This document shows, piece after piece, positions 45,301 through 56,014 of a DNA stretch of 64,000 nucleotides. Every line of letters begins with the position of its first letter. Position 1 is the first letter of the stretch. The translations under genes were made by a program, and so were the position numbers. The notes under the pieces were generated by a model. It was not told where the DNA came from. It was given only the letters and a program-made list of their open reading frames with translations, and did not search any database. The DNA comes from Seison nebaliae (taxonomy: Eukaryota; Rotifera; Pararotatoria; Seisonacea; Seisonidae), in NCBI GenBank assembly GCA_023231475.1, contig JALJEE010001426.1:1-64000 (forward strand), read 5' to 3'.

Positions 45301-45711
45301 AATTATCCTCTCGAACGTTCTTTTCTTCATACATTTCAATTCGATGATTTTCATCGATGCCTCTTTCATTCCATCATAGAATAATGCTCGAAAATATTCC
45401 GATCTTGCCGCTAAAATGATTCGATGAAGAAAAAATTCTTGACCTTCAATCCGAATTATCACATCATGATGATCAATGAAACATTGATTAGTTAATAATC
45501 GCCCGAAATCTTCAATGAATGATCTGGAATGATCGATTGCATATTCATAATTTTTTTTATGATTCATAACTCGTAATGAATCAGAACAATTCTGATGACC
45601 ATTCCGACCAAAGGGATAATGACGATTCGAATTTCCCTCCTCGTTCATTTTCTCCCTCTTTGTCTCTCTCTCTCTCTCTCTCTCTCTGTCTTCCGATATG
45701 TTCTCTTGCAA
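42316..45711 (-). CDS. BTBD9: BTBD9 orthologue (BTB-BACK-F5/8C), single exon, with expanded linker
   Basis: 1,131 residues. The BTB domain spans about residues 72-180 (DVIIRIEGQEFFLHRIILAA, RALFYDGMKEA) and is followed by BACK (about 185-290). Two discoidin/F5-8C-like domains lie at about 794-897 (LFSYYIEVAFD, QYIRIVGTHSSGGNALEIVN) and 944-1050 (LLWDCDERSYSYYVQTSLD, YIKLVGVHSTFDEVFHCVHF). This is the BTBD9 order. Vertebrate BTBD9 is about 612 residues; here a low-complexity linker of roughly 480 residues (Asn, Ser, Thr and Gln runs) separates BACK from the first F5/8C domain. The extreme N-terminus includes an ERERERE run encoded by a TC microsatellite, so the native start may be Met22. Likely a cullin-3 adaptor. 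Confidence 0.92.
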   Translation of the reverse strand: MQENISEDRERERERETKREKMNEEGNSNRHYPFGRNGHQNCSDSLRVMNHKKNYEYAIDHSRSFIEDFGRLLTNQCFIDHHDVIIRIEGQEFFLHRIILAARSEYFRALFYDGMKEASMKIIELKCMKKRTFERIIQYIYTGTINFMNESERELLELLAVVHEYGFGELEDALSQFMEHLLHHSNAVHIYEMARLYQLDRLMEMAARHIEYNATEIFMDHSFYQISSDAFCDILQRNTLCLKEIDLFKTVYNWHTINGASSNKKLLSCVRYHLMKMDDLLNDIHSSSLLSAEYLLNLIKQNYANTYIPSTTITGGNSGNGTTTTTPTSLQQRISNFTNQFFQSVTEENNNNGNNKKQINENLKLLEQKSSNTETNDNNYGIESDNEINKRAIKVNRINLCHRDLNALLLKGETAYSWLRRLPPLEESMKNEDNSICFRSIIFSNFKKKDDISTKTSTRRRQPSHRQQQTDRSNLSNVPAISQLDDEESVGSADNRNQQVIHSVDLEVMNGNNNMNNLMNSRQSSTSSLRRRNNSLRPTNYYRYPSITSTNSNVSGMTNNPNNNNINNNNNNITVNFNSSRSHHQTATLTSENKSDEDTDSNLTSDDDDIQSINAEELKKYIEQYALGNSIKYFVPVPDHKSSQQSDCSGGDDTVMKPSETSENDNQNLDETDLILEEEKCPAIWPSWVNQLKDRHTFQLDMLNNFKGEKLDIVSINQKSRYFDDIDNIDDDVIEADDNENMKRFNLCSTLDFSNTQTTCPLPTFSPNDHLLTNPNPMSTQFGSGYMIHPDFHVVRHPIDGHSSIILKLAAPCLINHMFLCLWNVENRLFSYYIEVAFDCDSKLNGKWKKIIDHTQYLCRSKQCLIFEEVVAQYIRIVGTHSSGGNALEIVNFAVYYIPDIWPIDEQSGLIIPKRNVASIEFSASITEGVSRSGDSLIDDDFSNYDWEYGYTCHQIHNGCISIRLAQPYVLSSMRFLLWDCDERSYSYYVQTSLDPITDKWTIVADRRSERCSSWQIIEFPPRKVMYIKLVGVHSTFDEVFHCVHFESPCDERYRHKANNNQRQQKLRKELLKKPRADTNNRNRFVRSRNNQYIDAVRRGNINIDDNIILNINDVTSTVGTIGSSISEHSQ
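45667..45690. repeat. TC microsatellite in the 5' coding end of BTBD9
   Basis: (TC)n on the plus strand, read as alternating Glu-Arg in the predicted N-terminus. Length changes would shift the frame of the upstream start but not of Met22. Confidence 0.85.
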
Positions 45712-46782
45712 TCTGCTTCGAATTTACAGACTAATGGATTTGAAAAAAATTATGATTGTTGTTCTTTTTTGACCGGAGAATTATGAAATGTAAAAATTGA
45801 AAGAATAATTAGTTGAAGCTTACAAGTTCAATCGTCAAACATTTGACATATCGATTTTATAACTAATTAATCCTCCTTTCACTACTGTATAAAGCATGTA
45901 AAATATTAATTTTTTTTCTCATTCCAAAGTTCAAAAATTTATTGTATTTCTCCATCGCACAGAGATGAATTTGCAGAATTCATATTTTTGTATTTCCAAT
46001 GTCATTTTTTTTACATTTTTTAATATCAGTATGGTTCGATCCTTTTTCCTTCTTTCAGTTCATTTCTCCTATTTACAAATTCATTCATTCCTTCAAACTC
46101 TTAAGGAAAGTAAATAGACAATTTTCTTTTTCAATCAAATACAGTTCCGACGTATCTTTTAAGGATTTTCCTCTTTGCCATCTGTACCAAATGAGTGAGT
46201 AAGATATTATCGAATTCAATTCCTTATCATTACTCATTCATTTCCTCTCCAACAAAAACATTTCGAAATTCTTCAAAACTTTCTCTTATATAAACAACAT
46301 ATCATTTTGTTTTTGTATAATGAGAAAAATAAATTAATTTTTTTTCAAAGTGTTTTCATTCAATTCATAAGAAATGATTTTAGAGTTAATTGTGTGATGT
46401 GTTGTTCAAAGATGTATGAAAGAAGAATTGAAAGAAGAAATGTTTAGTTAGATCTCAACAGTCTATGGTTCGAGAGAATAAACGTTGAAATATTATAATG
46501 ATAATGTGATCTATATTCATGTCTCGAAGAATATTCATAAAATAAACAAGTTTGAATGATATTAAGTTACTAATGTTTGAATAATGTTGTTTTTGGAAGT
46601 TATTAATGTTGGAGAATAAATGTCAATTACAACAGATTTATTTTATGACTTCTAAAATAATTTTATTTAAATTTCTACTAGAAAGAATATCATCATTTCT
46701 TATTCATCCGATTGAGGACAAGTTATGATAAATATTTTACTAAATGTATTAATATTTCTAATGATTGTTTGAATGATGAATG
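45712..46782. other. Gap, about 1.1 kb, no gene recognised
   Basis: A/T-rich sequence between two minus-strand genes. Presumably the BTBD9 promoter and the 3' end of the aconitase gene. No supported feature. Confidence 0.5.
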
Positions 46783-49700
46783 TTATGATTTGTTAATTAA
46801 TTGACGAATAACATAGTTCAAGATACCTCCATTCTTGAAATATTCGATTTCCGGTTGCGTATCTAATCGAAGTATTCCATTGAATTTCTTTCCATTAGCT
46901 ACGATTTCAATTGATTGTCGTGCCTTCAATTCTTTCGGAAGACGAATAGTAAATTTTGCTTCTTTCTCAATTCCAAGTGATTCTAATGAATCATCTTCAT
47001 TGAATTGCAATGGAATGATTCCCATACCGACTAAATTGGATCGATGAATTCTTTCATAACTACTCGCAATCACTGCTTTCACTCCCTATCAAATCAAATT
47101 CATTAGAAATGGTAATGAAAATGTCTCATTTTATCATTTATGGCACATAACGGTTTGCTTTGCTTAAATTCATCTGTCATCAATGAACAGAATTATCCAT
47201 TAAAATTATGGAATTGAATAAGCAAACACGTTACTGTGTCATGATTGATATAATGTTACTAACCAGCATCCATGGACCTTTAGCAGCCCAATCACGTGAT
47301 GAACCGGAACCATATTCCTTCCCAGCTACAATAATTATTGGAACATTCTCATTCTTGTATTGTTGTGCGATTTCAAAAACGTTATCGATACGATTTGATG
47401 GAATATGTCGTGATAATGGTCCTGATTGTTCAACTAATAAATTCTTTAATCGAATATTTGCGAATGTTCCACGTTCCATCAATTCATGATTTCCTCGACG
47501 ACTACCATAAGAATTGAATTGTGTTGGAGCTACTTTATTCTCTTTCAAATAAGAGGCAGCTGCCGAATGTGTTGAAATGACACCAGCTGGAGAAATGTGA
47601 TCGGTCGTGACGGAATTACCAACAACAAGAAGACATTGTGCATCGATAATATCTTTCATCGAATCCACATGAGAATTCATCGTTTGGAAGAAAGGTGGAT
47701 GTCGAATATAAGTGGAATCATTATTCCATGGATACATAATACTGTCTGGAACATCTAATTCATTCCATCGTTTATTTCCTTCCTTAATTGTCTCATATAC
47801 TTTTCGGAATAATTCGGGAACAATATTTTTATTGATTACTTCTTGAATTTCCGATTTTGTGGGCCAAATGTCTCTCAAATAAATATCTTTATTTTCAGTC
47901 GATTTTCCGATCGGCTCCTTTTCGAAATCAATCGTTACACGTCCACTCAACGCGTATGCGACAACAAGTGGTGGAGAAGCAAGATAATTTGCTAAAGTTA
48001 ATGGATGAATTCTTCCTTCGAAATTTCGATTTCCACTAAGAACGCCCGACACTACTAATTCATTATCTTTTATTATTTTCTCGACTGAATCATGTAATTT
48101 TCCTGAATTGCCAATACATGTCATACAACCATAACCGACAACATTAAATCCTAATTGTTCCAAATATGATAAAACATCAGCATTCTTCAAATATTCCGAT
48201 ACAACACCAGAACCAGGAGATAATGAAGTTTTGATATAAGGAGCAACATTCAATCCGAGTTGAACAGCTTTCTTTGCCAATAATCCTGCAGCTAACATCA
48301 CTGATGGATTCGATGTATTCGTACACGAAGTAATTGCAGCGATTACTACACTTCCATGTGATAATTCATAATCTTTTCCATCGCAATATTGGAATTTTAC
48401 CGATCCAACATTCAATCGTTCTGATGTTAAACCGAATCCTTGAAAACCAATTGGATTACTCAATTGTTTTTGAAATGTGCTTGCCATTTCATCAACCGAA
48501 ATACGATCATGTGGTCGTTTAGGACCACTGCATGATGGGACAACATTCGATAAATCTAATTCGATGACTGTTGAATAATCTGGTACAACAGCTCCTTCCA
48601 CATTCGCCAACAGTTGAGTTTTCTTTAAATAATTTTCTATTATTTCGATTTTGTCTTTGCTCCTTCCCGTATTCTCTAAATATTTAAGAGTTTGGAAATC
48701 GGGTGGAAAATATGCAGTCGTAGCACCAAATTCAGGACACATATTTGAAATAGTCGACCGATCAGCAACCGATAATGTTTTTGCTCCTTCGCCAAAAAAT
48801 TCAATGAATTTACCCACAACTCCAATATCTCGTAATTGTTTCGTTATGGTGAGAACGACATCTGTATTAGTGACTGTCTGTTTAGTCTCTCCAAATAATC
48901 GGAAACCGACAACTTGGGGTAAAACCATTGAGATATTTTGACCTAACATTACAGATTCAGCTTCTATTCCACCAACACCCCATCCTACAACACCTAATCC
49001 ATTGATCATGGTGGTATGAGAATCAGTTCCAACAACCGAATCTGGATAAAGAATTCCATCCTCTCCTTCGTTGAAAACTACTCTTGCTAAATACTCTAAA
49101 TTCACTTGATGAACGATTCCACTTCCTGGTGGTATGATTTGAAAATTCTTTAAAGATTTCGCTCCCCACTAAACAATGAATGAGATTGAACTTGATAAGA
49201 AATTTATGAGAAAAAACTTTCAGAAACACAAATCTTTCTAAATTTCTCTGGAATTCGATTTCTTCATTACGTTCCAATGCATCGGCACTACAAACATAAA
49301 ACAGAATTATGAATAACTTATTAAAATTAGGAAATAGGAACATAAATGAAAAAAAATGGAAATAAAGAAGAAAAGATGGAGAGGAGTAGATAAGATTTTG
49401 GAGGGTCAGGAAAATGTGGAATGAATGGAAACCAGATGGTGCGAGATGAGTGAATTGGACATTTGGAATAAATGAAATGGAGATTGGTAAGAGATTGAGC
49501 AATTTGATTATCATTTTCTTTAGATTTCGGTCTCATTGAATTTAATTCATTTTTATTATAGAGTTGTTTCTCTTTTATTTTCGAATATTTCTCATAAACT
49601 TTATAATTGTATCGTTCTTTTATCGATTGAATGGATGATGATGTATCTTTTTCATTTAATTTATTTTCTTCCAAAACAGTTTGATGAGTATTAATTGAAG

Positions 49701-50495
49701 AAATTGTTGTTTTGATTGATGAAGAGGAATATGTTTTCATTTCATGAATTGGATTCATTCCATTCATATAATTTTTATGAGATGAGACTTCTGAATGAAT
49801 TTGAGATTGTGAATGATGAATTTCTTTAAAAATCATTTGAATCTTCTCCTTCGTCTCCGTTTGGAAACGTTTAGATTTCGCTAATCTTCAAAATAGAAAT
49901 AGGAGTAAGTGAATGTCATGAAGATAGAAATCATCTACAACAAATTATCAACTACACTCTCCATCCGTTTCGATTGGAAAAATTATTGGTAAATTTGAAA
50001 AATGGGAAAAAAGAGAAAAATTATTTCGTTTTAATAACCTTCTAGCAACATCGACTTGAATTGAATGATCAACTACTAAATCGACGGGACAATGTGGATT
50101 GATATTTTTCGGATCACCATTCAATCGATGAACAGCGTTACGCATAGCCGCAAAATCAACAACAGCTGGTACTCCAGTAAAATCCTGAAGTATAACTCGA
50201 GCTGGTTTGAATGGAACTTCCATAATTTTCCCATCGGCCGTATTCTTCTTCCAATCGAGAATGTTATGTACATCTGATTCATGGAAGCTAAAACCATCAT
50301 AATTCCTTACCGCTGATTCCAGAAGAATACGAATACAATAAGGTAATTTTACTAATAAATGAGAATTAGAAGGAAAAATTTGGATAATCGATAGAAATCC
50401 GAACAATACCGATCATCATCACTTAATTTGGATAGATTATAATACGAATATTCTTTGTCGTTGTACACGAAATTCTCCAAATATTTCTTAAACAT
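46783..50495 (-). CDS. ACO1: Cytosolic aconitase / iron regulatory protein 1
   Basis: Five exons, 50495-50405, 50351-50039, 49287-49218, 49168-47264 and 47085-46783, all in phase, 893 residues against 889 in human. Interconverts citrate and isocitrate with a [4Fe-4S] cluster and, in animals, can bind RNA iron-responsive elements when the cluster is lost. Seen: [43 protein letters not shown], the cluster cysteines in [10 protein letters not shown] and [33 protein letters not shown] and [16 protein letters not shown]. All ligand and active-site segments are present. The start MFKKYLENF fits the family, although an acceptor-like TTAG just upstream leaves a further 5' exon possible. The intron 50038-49288 is much longer than the rest and contains an open frame. 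Confidence 0.94.
49327..49890 (-). other. Open frame inside the large ACO1 intron, same strand
   Basis: Within the 751-bp intron a same-strand frame is open for over 180 codons (ATG at 49836). Its first 130 codons look coding, being hydrophilic, rich in Ser, Lys and Gln and low in the Phe/Ile/Tyr that noise gives here. It may be an alternative exon, a nested gene or chance. It does not belong to the aconitase fold. Confidence 0.25.
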
Positions 50496-51369
50496 TTCAC
50501 CAACCTCCTAACAAGATAAATTTAACACTGTAATAAAATGAAGAGAAAGAAATAGAATAGAATTGGCAACAGAAAATGAAGTGAGAATATCGAACGACAT
50601 ATAAAAGTGACAAGGTACTACCAAGCCCTAACTTCTACGTATGTCACATATACACATTCTACATGCCAACATTGACGTGTGGAGAGAAATTCTTAATTTT
50701 CCTTACAAATAATTCCTAGAAATTAGATGAAATGATATCAATTCAATAAATTCTTCGAATAATAAAAAATATTTATTCACTTCTCTAACAATCCAACAAT
50801 TACATGTACAATCACAAATAAATAGCCTATAGATGTCTTGTGAGTGGAAGAACGTGTTTGGCAGCAGAATAATATAATCTGCCCTAAATAAAATATTTCC
50901 AATTTGATTACCTAACGAATTGGATAATGTCCAAAATGCAATGACAAAATAAATTTATTTCTCATGCATTAAAATAACGATCAATTAATTTCTTTTCGAT
51001 TCCTCTAATTTGCTTTACGAAAAAGAAAACTGTTCGACCATCATCGAAAACAACAATTTATGAACAGACAAAAACATGAAATTAATTTCTCTTTTCTTTT
51101 TCTTACAATCAATCTGTTATTATTGAGGAATAAAGGATGTGACGATTAAGATATGTTGTATACGTCGTCTCTTATGTTTCTCATTCGATACAAATGATTT
51201 TTATAGATGATGTTTTTTCTCAAAAATGCACTAATATGGAATGACTAATGATATACTTGACTTGTTCGAAATAAATATATTCAGATATATTAATTTTTCT
51301 GTTAATTTCTATTTTGTTTGAAGGAGAATTGAATGCATAATTGCTAATCATACATCTTGTACTTCTCAT
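50496..51369. other. Gap upstream of ACO1
   Basis: About 870 bp. Presumed ACO1 promoter and leader. No gene or iron-responsive element that I can support. Confidence 0.5.
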
Positions 51370-51579
51370 ATGAAGACTTTTGTTAATAGGAAAATATTTT
51401 TAAGAATATTCTTCTTTCTTTCTGTTTTCCCAATCCCAACAGTTTCGTCTTGGGAAAACTTATGTTGTAGTTTGATGGATTATTCGATTAGTTTCATAAA
51501 TTATTCTTATTCATTATCCTTTAATAATATTAATGAAATGATCTGTTGTCAAAAGAAAAGAAAGAAGAATAATATTTAA
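51370..51579 (+). CDS. Possible small secreted peptide, 69 residues
   Basis: A Lys/Arg-flanked hydrophobic N-terminus (residues about 9-26) could be a signal peptide. The remainder has two Cys-Cys pairs (NLCCSL and MICCQKKRKK) and a basic tail. No homology recognised. The frame is short, A/T-rich and lies antisense to the tail of the EF-2-like gene region, so chance is quite possible. Confidence 0.2.
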   Translation: MKTFVNRKIFLRIFFFLSVFPIPTVSSWENLCCSLMDYSISFINYSYSLSFNNINEMICCQKKRKKNNI

Positions 51580-51634
51580 TAATTTTTATTTCGTATAAAA
51601 ATGAATGATGACATATAATTCATATAATTGCCAT

Positions 51635-54202
51635 TCAAATAATCGGAACTGGTAGAACGCCTTTCTCGTTGATATATTCATCGGAATGAGGAATATTGGG
51701 TGACATTCGTTTTCTTTCTCTAATCGATTTAACTATCTTACCACTAATACTCGATTCATCCGTCACGCTTCCTGGTAATAATTTCCAATGATCGAATTGC
51801 ATTTGTGGAAAAGCTTTACCACTCGTTGCTCCTTTCAATTCTGCTACATATCCGAATGATTCAACTACCGGTATCATTGCCGTTAATTTCATTATGCTCT
51901 TCGAATAATCATCAGGGAATTCATCTAATAATTCTTCATTCTCTACCCATCCTCGACGATTGTTCAATGTCTGATGAATTGTTCCGATACAGGATTGAGT
52001 GCAAGTTACTTCCATTTTATAAACTGGTTCATAAAGACATGGAGTTGCTGCCAAGAGAGCACCATATAATGATCGTCTAGTCAGAGGAAGAATTTGTCCC
52101 GCTCTTCGATGTGCATTGTCTGAATGAATTTTTGCATCCATAATATCAAATTGAACATTTCTTAATGGTTCGCCACATAACGGACCATCTCGACATACCC
52201 AATCTGCTCCATTTTTTACAATGTCTTTAATTGCAGACATATTCTGAACTGAAGTTGATTGATCATTTAAAAGATTTAATGGACATGATTCCGGATATAA
52301 TCCCCAAATTCGTTTAGATTCATTTTTTGTCATAAATTCTGATAAGAATTCCACTTGATCATTCTTGTCCATGACATGATTAGACAACATTTTCTTCTCA
52401 TTCAACTTCTCTAATTTCTCACTTACTTCTTCATCCATTGGACGTGCAATAACCATGAGTTTATTATGATTATTTGCCGATTTTGAGATGGCAACGAATT
52501 TCGATTGTTCCAAAATCCCTTCTCTGAAACTGACGATCGGTTCTGATGACTTCAATTTACATTTCGCATAAAAATTTTGAAGATCATTAAATATGATTTC
52601 CAAGTGTAATTCACCAGCACCGGAAATAATATGTTGTCCTTGTTCGGTTTGACGAATTTGAATGAGTGGATCTGATTTCGCTAATTTCTTCAATCCATCG
52701 ATCATTTTCGGTAAATCAATCGGTTGAAGTACATCGACAGCTAAACTGACAACTGGACTCACAGAAAAATTCATCAAACGTATTCTATGTGATGTTGAGG
52801 CAGTTGTTAGACAACCAGATCTTTGTAAATGTTTGTCGATTCCAGTTATTCCGATAACATTTCCTGGTGTAAATGATGTCATTCCTTGAAGATTTCCTGG
52901 ATCGATAGACAACGACATGACTGACTGAATTGGACATTCCATTTTATTATTATCATTCTCTTTGTCACTCGAAAGAATTCTTACGGTTTGTCTCGATGAG
53001 ATCGTTCCACTAAAAACTCGACCAATACCAATGAATCTTGTTAAATCATTTGATGGAATCATCTTACTGACATATACCATCAATGGTGCATTCTCATCAC
53101 AATTCTTTATTCCATTCGCCACATTATCGTCTAATGGTCCTTCATATAAAACTTCCATTCTATAACTCTGAGCAACAAGTGGTGAAGGTAAATGTTGAGC
53201 GACACAATCCACCAACACATCAGCTAATGGTAACCATCTCGACATAATGAAATGAGTCAACAATTTGACTGATGACAACTCTAATTTATTTTGTTCATAA
53301 ACTTTTTGGAGTGATGGAAGTTTCGTCAAGATTTTCTCCAATTTTTCTGGATGTTCCAAATCCTGTAGTGCCGTTAACATCGAATATACCGGTTTCATTA
53401 CCATTTGTTCCAATAGATTCTGTTTATTTGCTTTCTTTGAATCGAACGGCCATAAACAATTTAAAAATTTCTCGTATTTTCCTTCTTTCTGTAATTCATT
53501 ATTCTTCTCCAAATATATTCGGGCGAATGTCTCTAAAGAGAAACCCCATCCATATTTAGCACTTGCAAATATGACATTTCCTTTCGTTGGAGAAAATTGA
53601 AATTCACTCATTTTTATCTTCTTATCTTTCTTTAGATACGATTCCATTAACTTATTGAGATTATTGATAATCTTGTAGAAGTTGAGAGTTAAAACTGACA
53701 TGTCCAATTTCTGTTCCACAATACATCGATCGATTTTATTAATGACTAAAATCGGTTTTATTCTTTCATCCAACGCTTGTTTCAATACAACTTCCGTTTG
53801 AATACTAACTCCAGATACTGCATCAACTACAATTATTGCTCCATCAGTTAATCTTAAGGCTGCCGTCACTTCCGATGAGAAGTCAACATGTCCCGGTGAA
53901 TCTATTAAATTTATCAAAATCTTTTCTGATGATATTTTCTTTTGCAACTCTTTTCCTTTGATCGGTGCCAATAGACTTACTGCTGTCGATTTAATTGTAA
54001 TTCCTCGTTCTTTCTCATCTTTTCTTGAATCAGTCGAACATTTGGAACCAGTATTATCTTTACACAGAAGTCCACCTGCATTCAATAAGGAATCTGTTAA
54101 TGATGTCTTGCCATGATCAACATGTGCAATGATTGATAAATTTCTTATTAAGTTCGGTTGTTTACAGTAAACACCAAATTCGTCCTTGTTCACTTTCACC
54201 AT
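51635..54202 (-). CDS. Elongation factor 2 paralogue, single exon, with altered diphthamide loop
   Basis: 855 residues, collinear with eEF2 over all five domains. GTPase motifs are intact: AHVDHGKT, RGITIKSTAVSL, DSPGHVD, NKID. Other eEF2 blocks include RWLPLADVLVDCVAQHLPSP, LLYEGP-type YEGPLDDN, GRVFSGT, SPVVSLAVDV, SGAGELHLEI and PVVESFGYVAEL. Near the domain IV tip, the conserved HRGGGQ around the diphthamide histidine reads HRRAGQ (His698-Gln703, codons around 52111-52094). The canonical C-terminus ending in LDKL is replaced by an unrelated tail (ERKRMSPNIP...VLPVPII). These changes and the lack of introns suggest a paralogue rather than the main eEF2. EFL1 and Snu114 fit less well. Confidence 0.85.
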   Translation of the reverse strand: MVKVNKDEFGVYCKQPNLIRNLSIIAHVDHGKTSLTDSLLNAGGLLCKDNTGSKCSTDSRKDEKERGITIKSTAVSLLAPIKGKELQKKISSEKILINLIDSPGHVDFSSEVTAALRLTDGAIIVVDAVSGVSIQTEVVLKQALDERIKPILVINKIDRCIVEQKLDMSVLTLNFYKIINNLNKLMESYLKKDKKIKMSEFQFSPTKGNVIFASAKYGWGFSLETFARIYLEKNNELQKEGKYEKFLNCLWPFDSKKANKQNLLEQMVMKPVYSMLTALQDLEHPEKLEKILTKLPSLQKVYEQNKLELSSVKLLTHFIMSRWLPLADVLVDCVAQHLPSPLVAQSYRMEVLYEGPLDDNVANGIKNCDENAPLMVYVSKMIPSNDLTRFIGIGRVFSGTISSRQTVRILSSDKENDNNKMECPIQSVMSLSIDPGNLQGMTSFTPGNVIGITGIDKHLQRSGCLTTASTSHRIRLMNFSVSPVVSLAVDVLQPIDLPKMIDGLKKLAKSDPLIQIRQTEQGQHIISGAGELHLEIIFNDLQNFYAKCKLKSSEPIVSFREGILEQSKFVAISKSANNHNKLMVIARPMDEEVSEKLEKLNEKKMLSNHVMDKNDQVEFLSEFMTKNESKRIWGLYPESCPLNLLNDQSTSVQNMSAIKDIVKNGADWVCRDGPLCGEPLRNVQFDIMDAKIHSDNAHRRAGQILPLTRRSLYGALLAATPCLYEPVYKMEVTCTQSCIGTIHQTLNNRRGWVENEELLDEFPDDYSKSIMKLTAMIPVVESFGYVAELKGATSGKAFPQMQFDHWKLLPGSVTDESSISGKIVKSIRERKRMSPNIPHSDEYINEKGVLPVPII

Positions 54203-54713
54203 AATTAAATACTTCTTATAAAAAGTTTTCGTGTAATCCTTTCGCCATTATTGCACTATTTATACTTACCGCGAAAAGTTGCGCAATTCATTGGGAAACT
54301 ACATCGCTTTATCTCCATTTCTTCAGAAAACTCTGAAAAAAATTAATTTTTTTTAATTTAACAATTAAAAAATGTTGTGTATATTATTTATTTGATGATA
54401 TAATGAAAATTAAGGTATATATCACCTAACCGACCTCTTTATCAGTTCTAATTATTTCATCATTTCGTTTGTTATTTCAATAGAGATTGTTCTCAATCTT
54501 TCAATTAATTTAATTTAGATATTATAAAATAAGCTGATTAAATGATAATTTCATTATTAAAATTCTAAAAGAAAATTATAAATGGAAATGGAATTTCATT
54601 TATTTTCCAATGATAATATTTTTCACTTCGGTCATTTTAAATAACTGAAAGAACTTTTAGAATTTATATGAAATAATTTAAATGAATAAAGTATGTGAGA
54701 AGGAGGAAAATGT
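54203..54713. other. Gap: no gene recognised
   Basis: About 510 bp between two minus-strand genes. Presumed promoter of the EF-2-like gene. Confidence 0.5.
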
Positions 54714-55553
54714 TTATGGATCAAATCCTTTCACCATCTGCTGTTGGATTGTTGTGTTTCGGATTTTCGCTTCATCGATTGTCGAATTTTCTTCATGTAA
54801 TTCTCGTTTGGGCGTGGGAAATGGTACCACGAAGAGGAATGGTTTCAAATTGTAATCAGGATTTTCGCTGCAAACATATTGTCGTAAATCAGTGATACGA
54901 TGTTTGAACGGATTCACTTTGACTCGATATTTATTTTGATCCATCGTTCGAATCTGAACGAAACATGTCGGTTCGTTTTCGTCGATTGATAATTCGAAAT
55001 TTTTTTTTTCTGCCATTTCTTTCGCTTTCTGTTGTTCCTGTATCAATTCCGTTGGATATGATGGAGAACCGACGAATTCTGGTGCAATATTTCCGAGAAC
55101 ACGTCCTGAACCACTAAAAGGTTTCATGGCAGGAGCAGTATATTCTTCTGTCATATTATTTTCAATAGCTAAATTGATGGCATCTTGATTACCTCCTGAT
55201 AATTCAGGTGGCATTTCTCCTTTCAGAATTCTCCCTAGAAATTGTCGATTGTTATCATCATCTAATAATCGTAATGGTCCATCATCGATACTGAAACCAT
55301 TAGACCAAATTTTGAGAACTCGTTTCACTCTCGAATCTGTCAAATCCTCCGATCTGATATCTTGATTTAATGCATTCTGTTGCAGAATACGGAACAACAT
55401 TGAGGTATCAGGTCTTTCAGGGCCAACTATCTCCTGTCCACTCCTGTCACTTCCTCCGGCATAATAATGTTGTCGTGCATTGTTCATTTCTTCTTCATCC
55501 GAATCTTTAATATCATTCAAAGTATTGATGACCATTTTGAACAAGTGAGACAA
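54714..55553 (-). CDS. p47/UBXN2-type p97 cofactor (SEP and UBX domains), single exon
   Basis: 279 residues. The SEP domain is clear (VLKIWSNGFSIDDGPLRLLD, GRILKGEMPPEL) at about residues 80-115, followed by a flexible region and a UBX domain from about residue 195 (VQIRTMDQNKYRVKVNPFKH, FLFVVPFPTPKREL). p47 proteins deliver p97/Cdc48 to Golgi and ER membrane fusion. The N-terminal UBA domain of full-length p47 is missing, so the layout is that of UBXN2A/2B/p37. Met7 could be an alternative start. It is head to head with the BTB gene across 460 bp. Confidence 0.88.
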   Translation of the reverse strand: MSHLFKMVINTLNDIKDSDEEEMNNARQHYYAGGSDRSGQEIVGPERPDTSMLFRILQQNALNQDIRSEDLTDSRVKRVLKIWSNGFSIDDGPLRLLDDDNNRQFLGRILKGEMPPELSGGNQDAINLAIENNMTEEYTAPAMKPFSGSGRVLGNIAPEFVGSPSYPTELIQEQQKAKEMAEKKNFELSIDENEPTCFVQIRTMDQNKYRVKVNPFKHRITDLRQYVCSENPDYNLKPFLFVVPFPTPKRELHEENSTIDEAKIRNTTIQQQMVKGFDP

Positions 55554-56014
55554 ATAAATAAATTTCGTAAAAAATCTTTCTAGTTTTTTCTATTTGAAAA
55601 TAAAATTATTTTTTTTATTTAATCTCATTATTTATACTTTATCATCCTTTTCTACAACTATGAATTTAGTTAACTGATTCTTTTTATTGAAATTTTCGGC
55701 TTTTTTTGTTTCGGAAAACTTCTCAATGTTCTCTGAACGTTTTTCTTATGATATTTTTTTAAAATTAGATTTTTATATTTAAAACACTTTTTTGAAACTT
55801 TATTTTCGAGTCATATAATCAATTATAAACGACAATAATAATTATTTAACTGATTAGGGAATTTTTGTTTGTTAAAAGTAGTTCGGTGAACTTTCTAACG
55901 TTAGTTCTAATGAACATTGAAACAATATAAATTGGTGAGAGATGAATTTAAGCAATAATTGAAAGTGGTAAGCGAAAAATATTCTTTTAAATTTTAATTT
56001 TCATTTGGTTCTGA
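55554..56014. other. Divergent promoter region
   Basis: About 460 bp between the head-to-head p47-like and BTB genes, A/T-rich; probably a shared bidirectional promoter. No specific sites identified. Confidence 0.45.

Noticed and set aside
50520-50545. Possible iron-responsive element (CAGTG loop) upstream of ACO1 on the minus strand
   Set aside because: The bases around CAGTGT give only three pairs in the upper stem and no bulged C with a lower stem.
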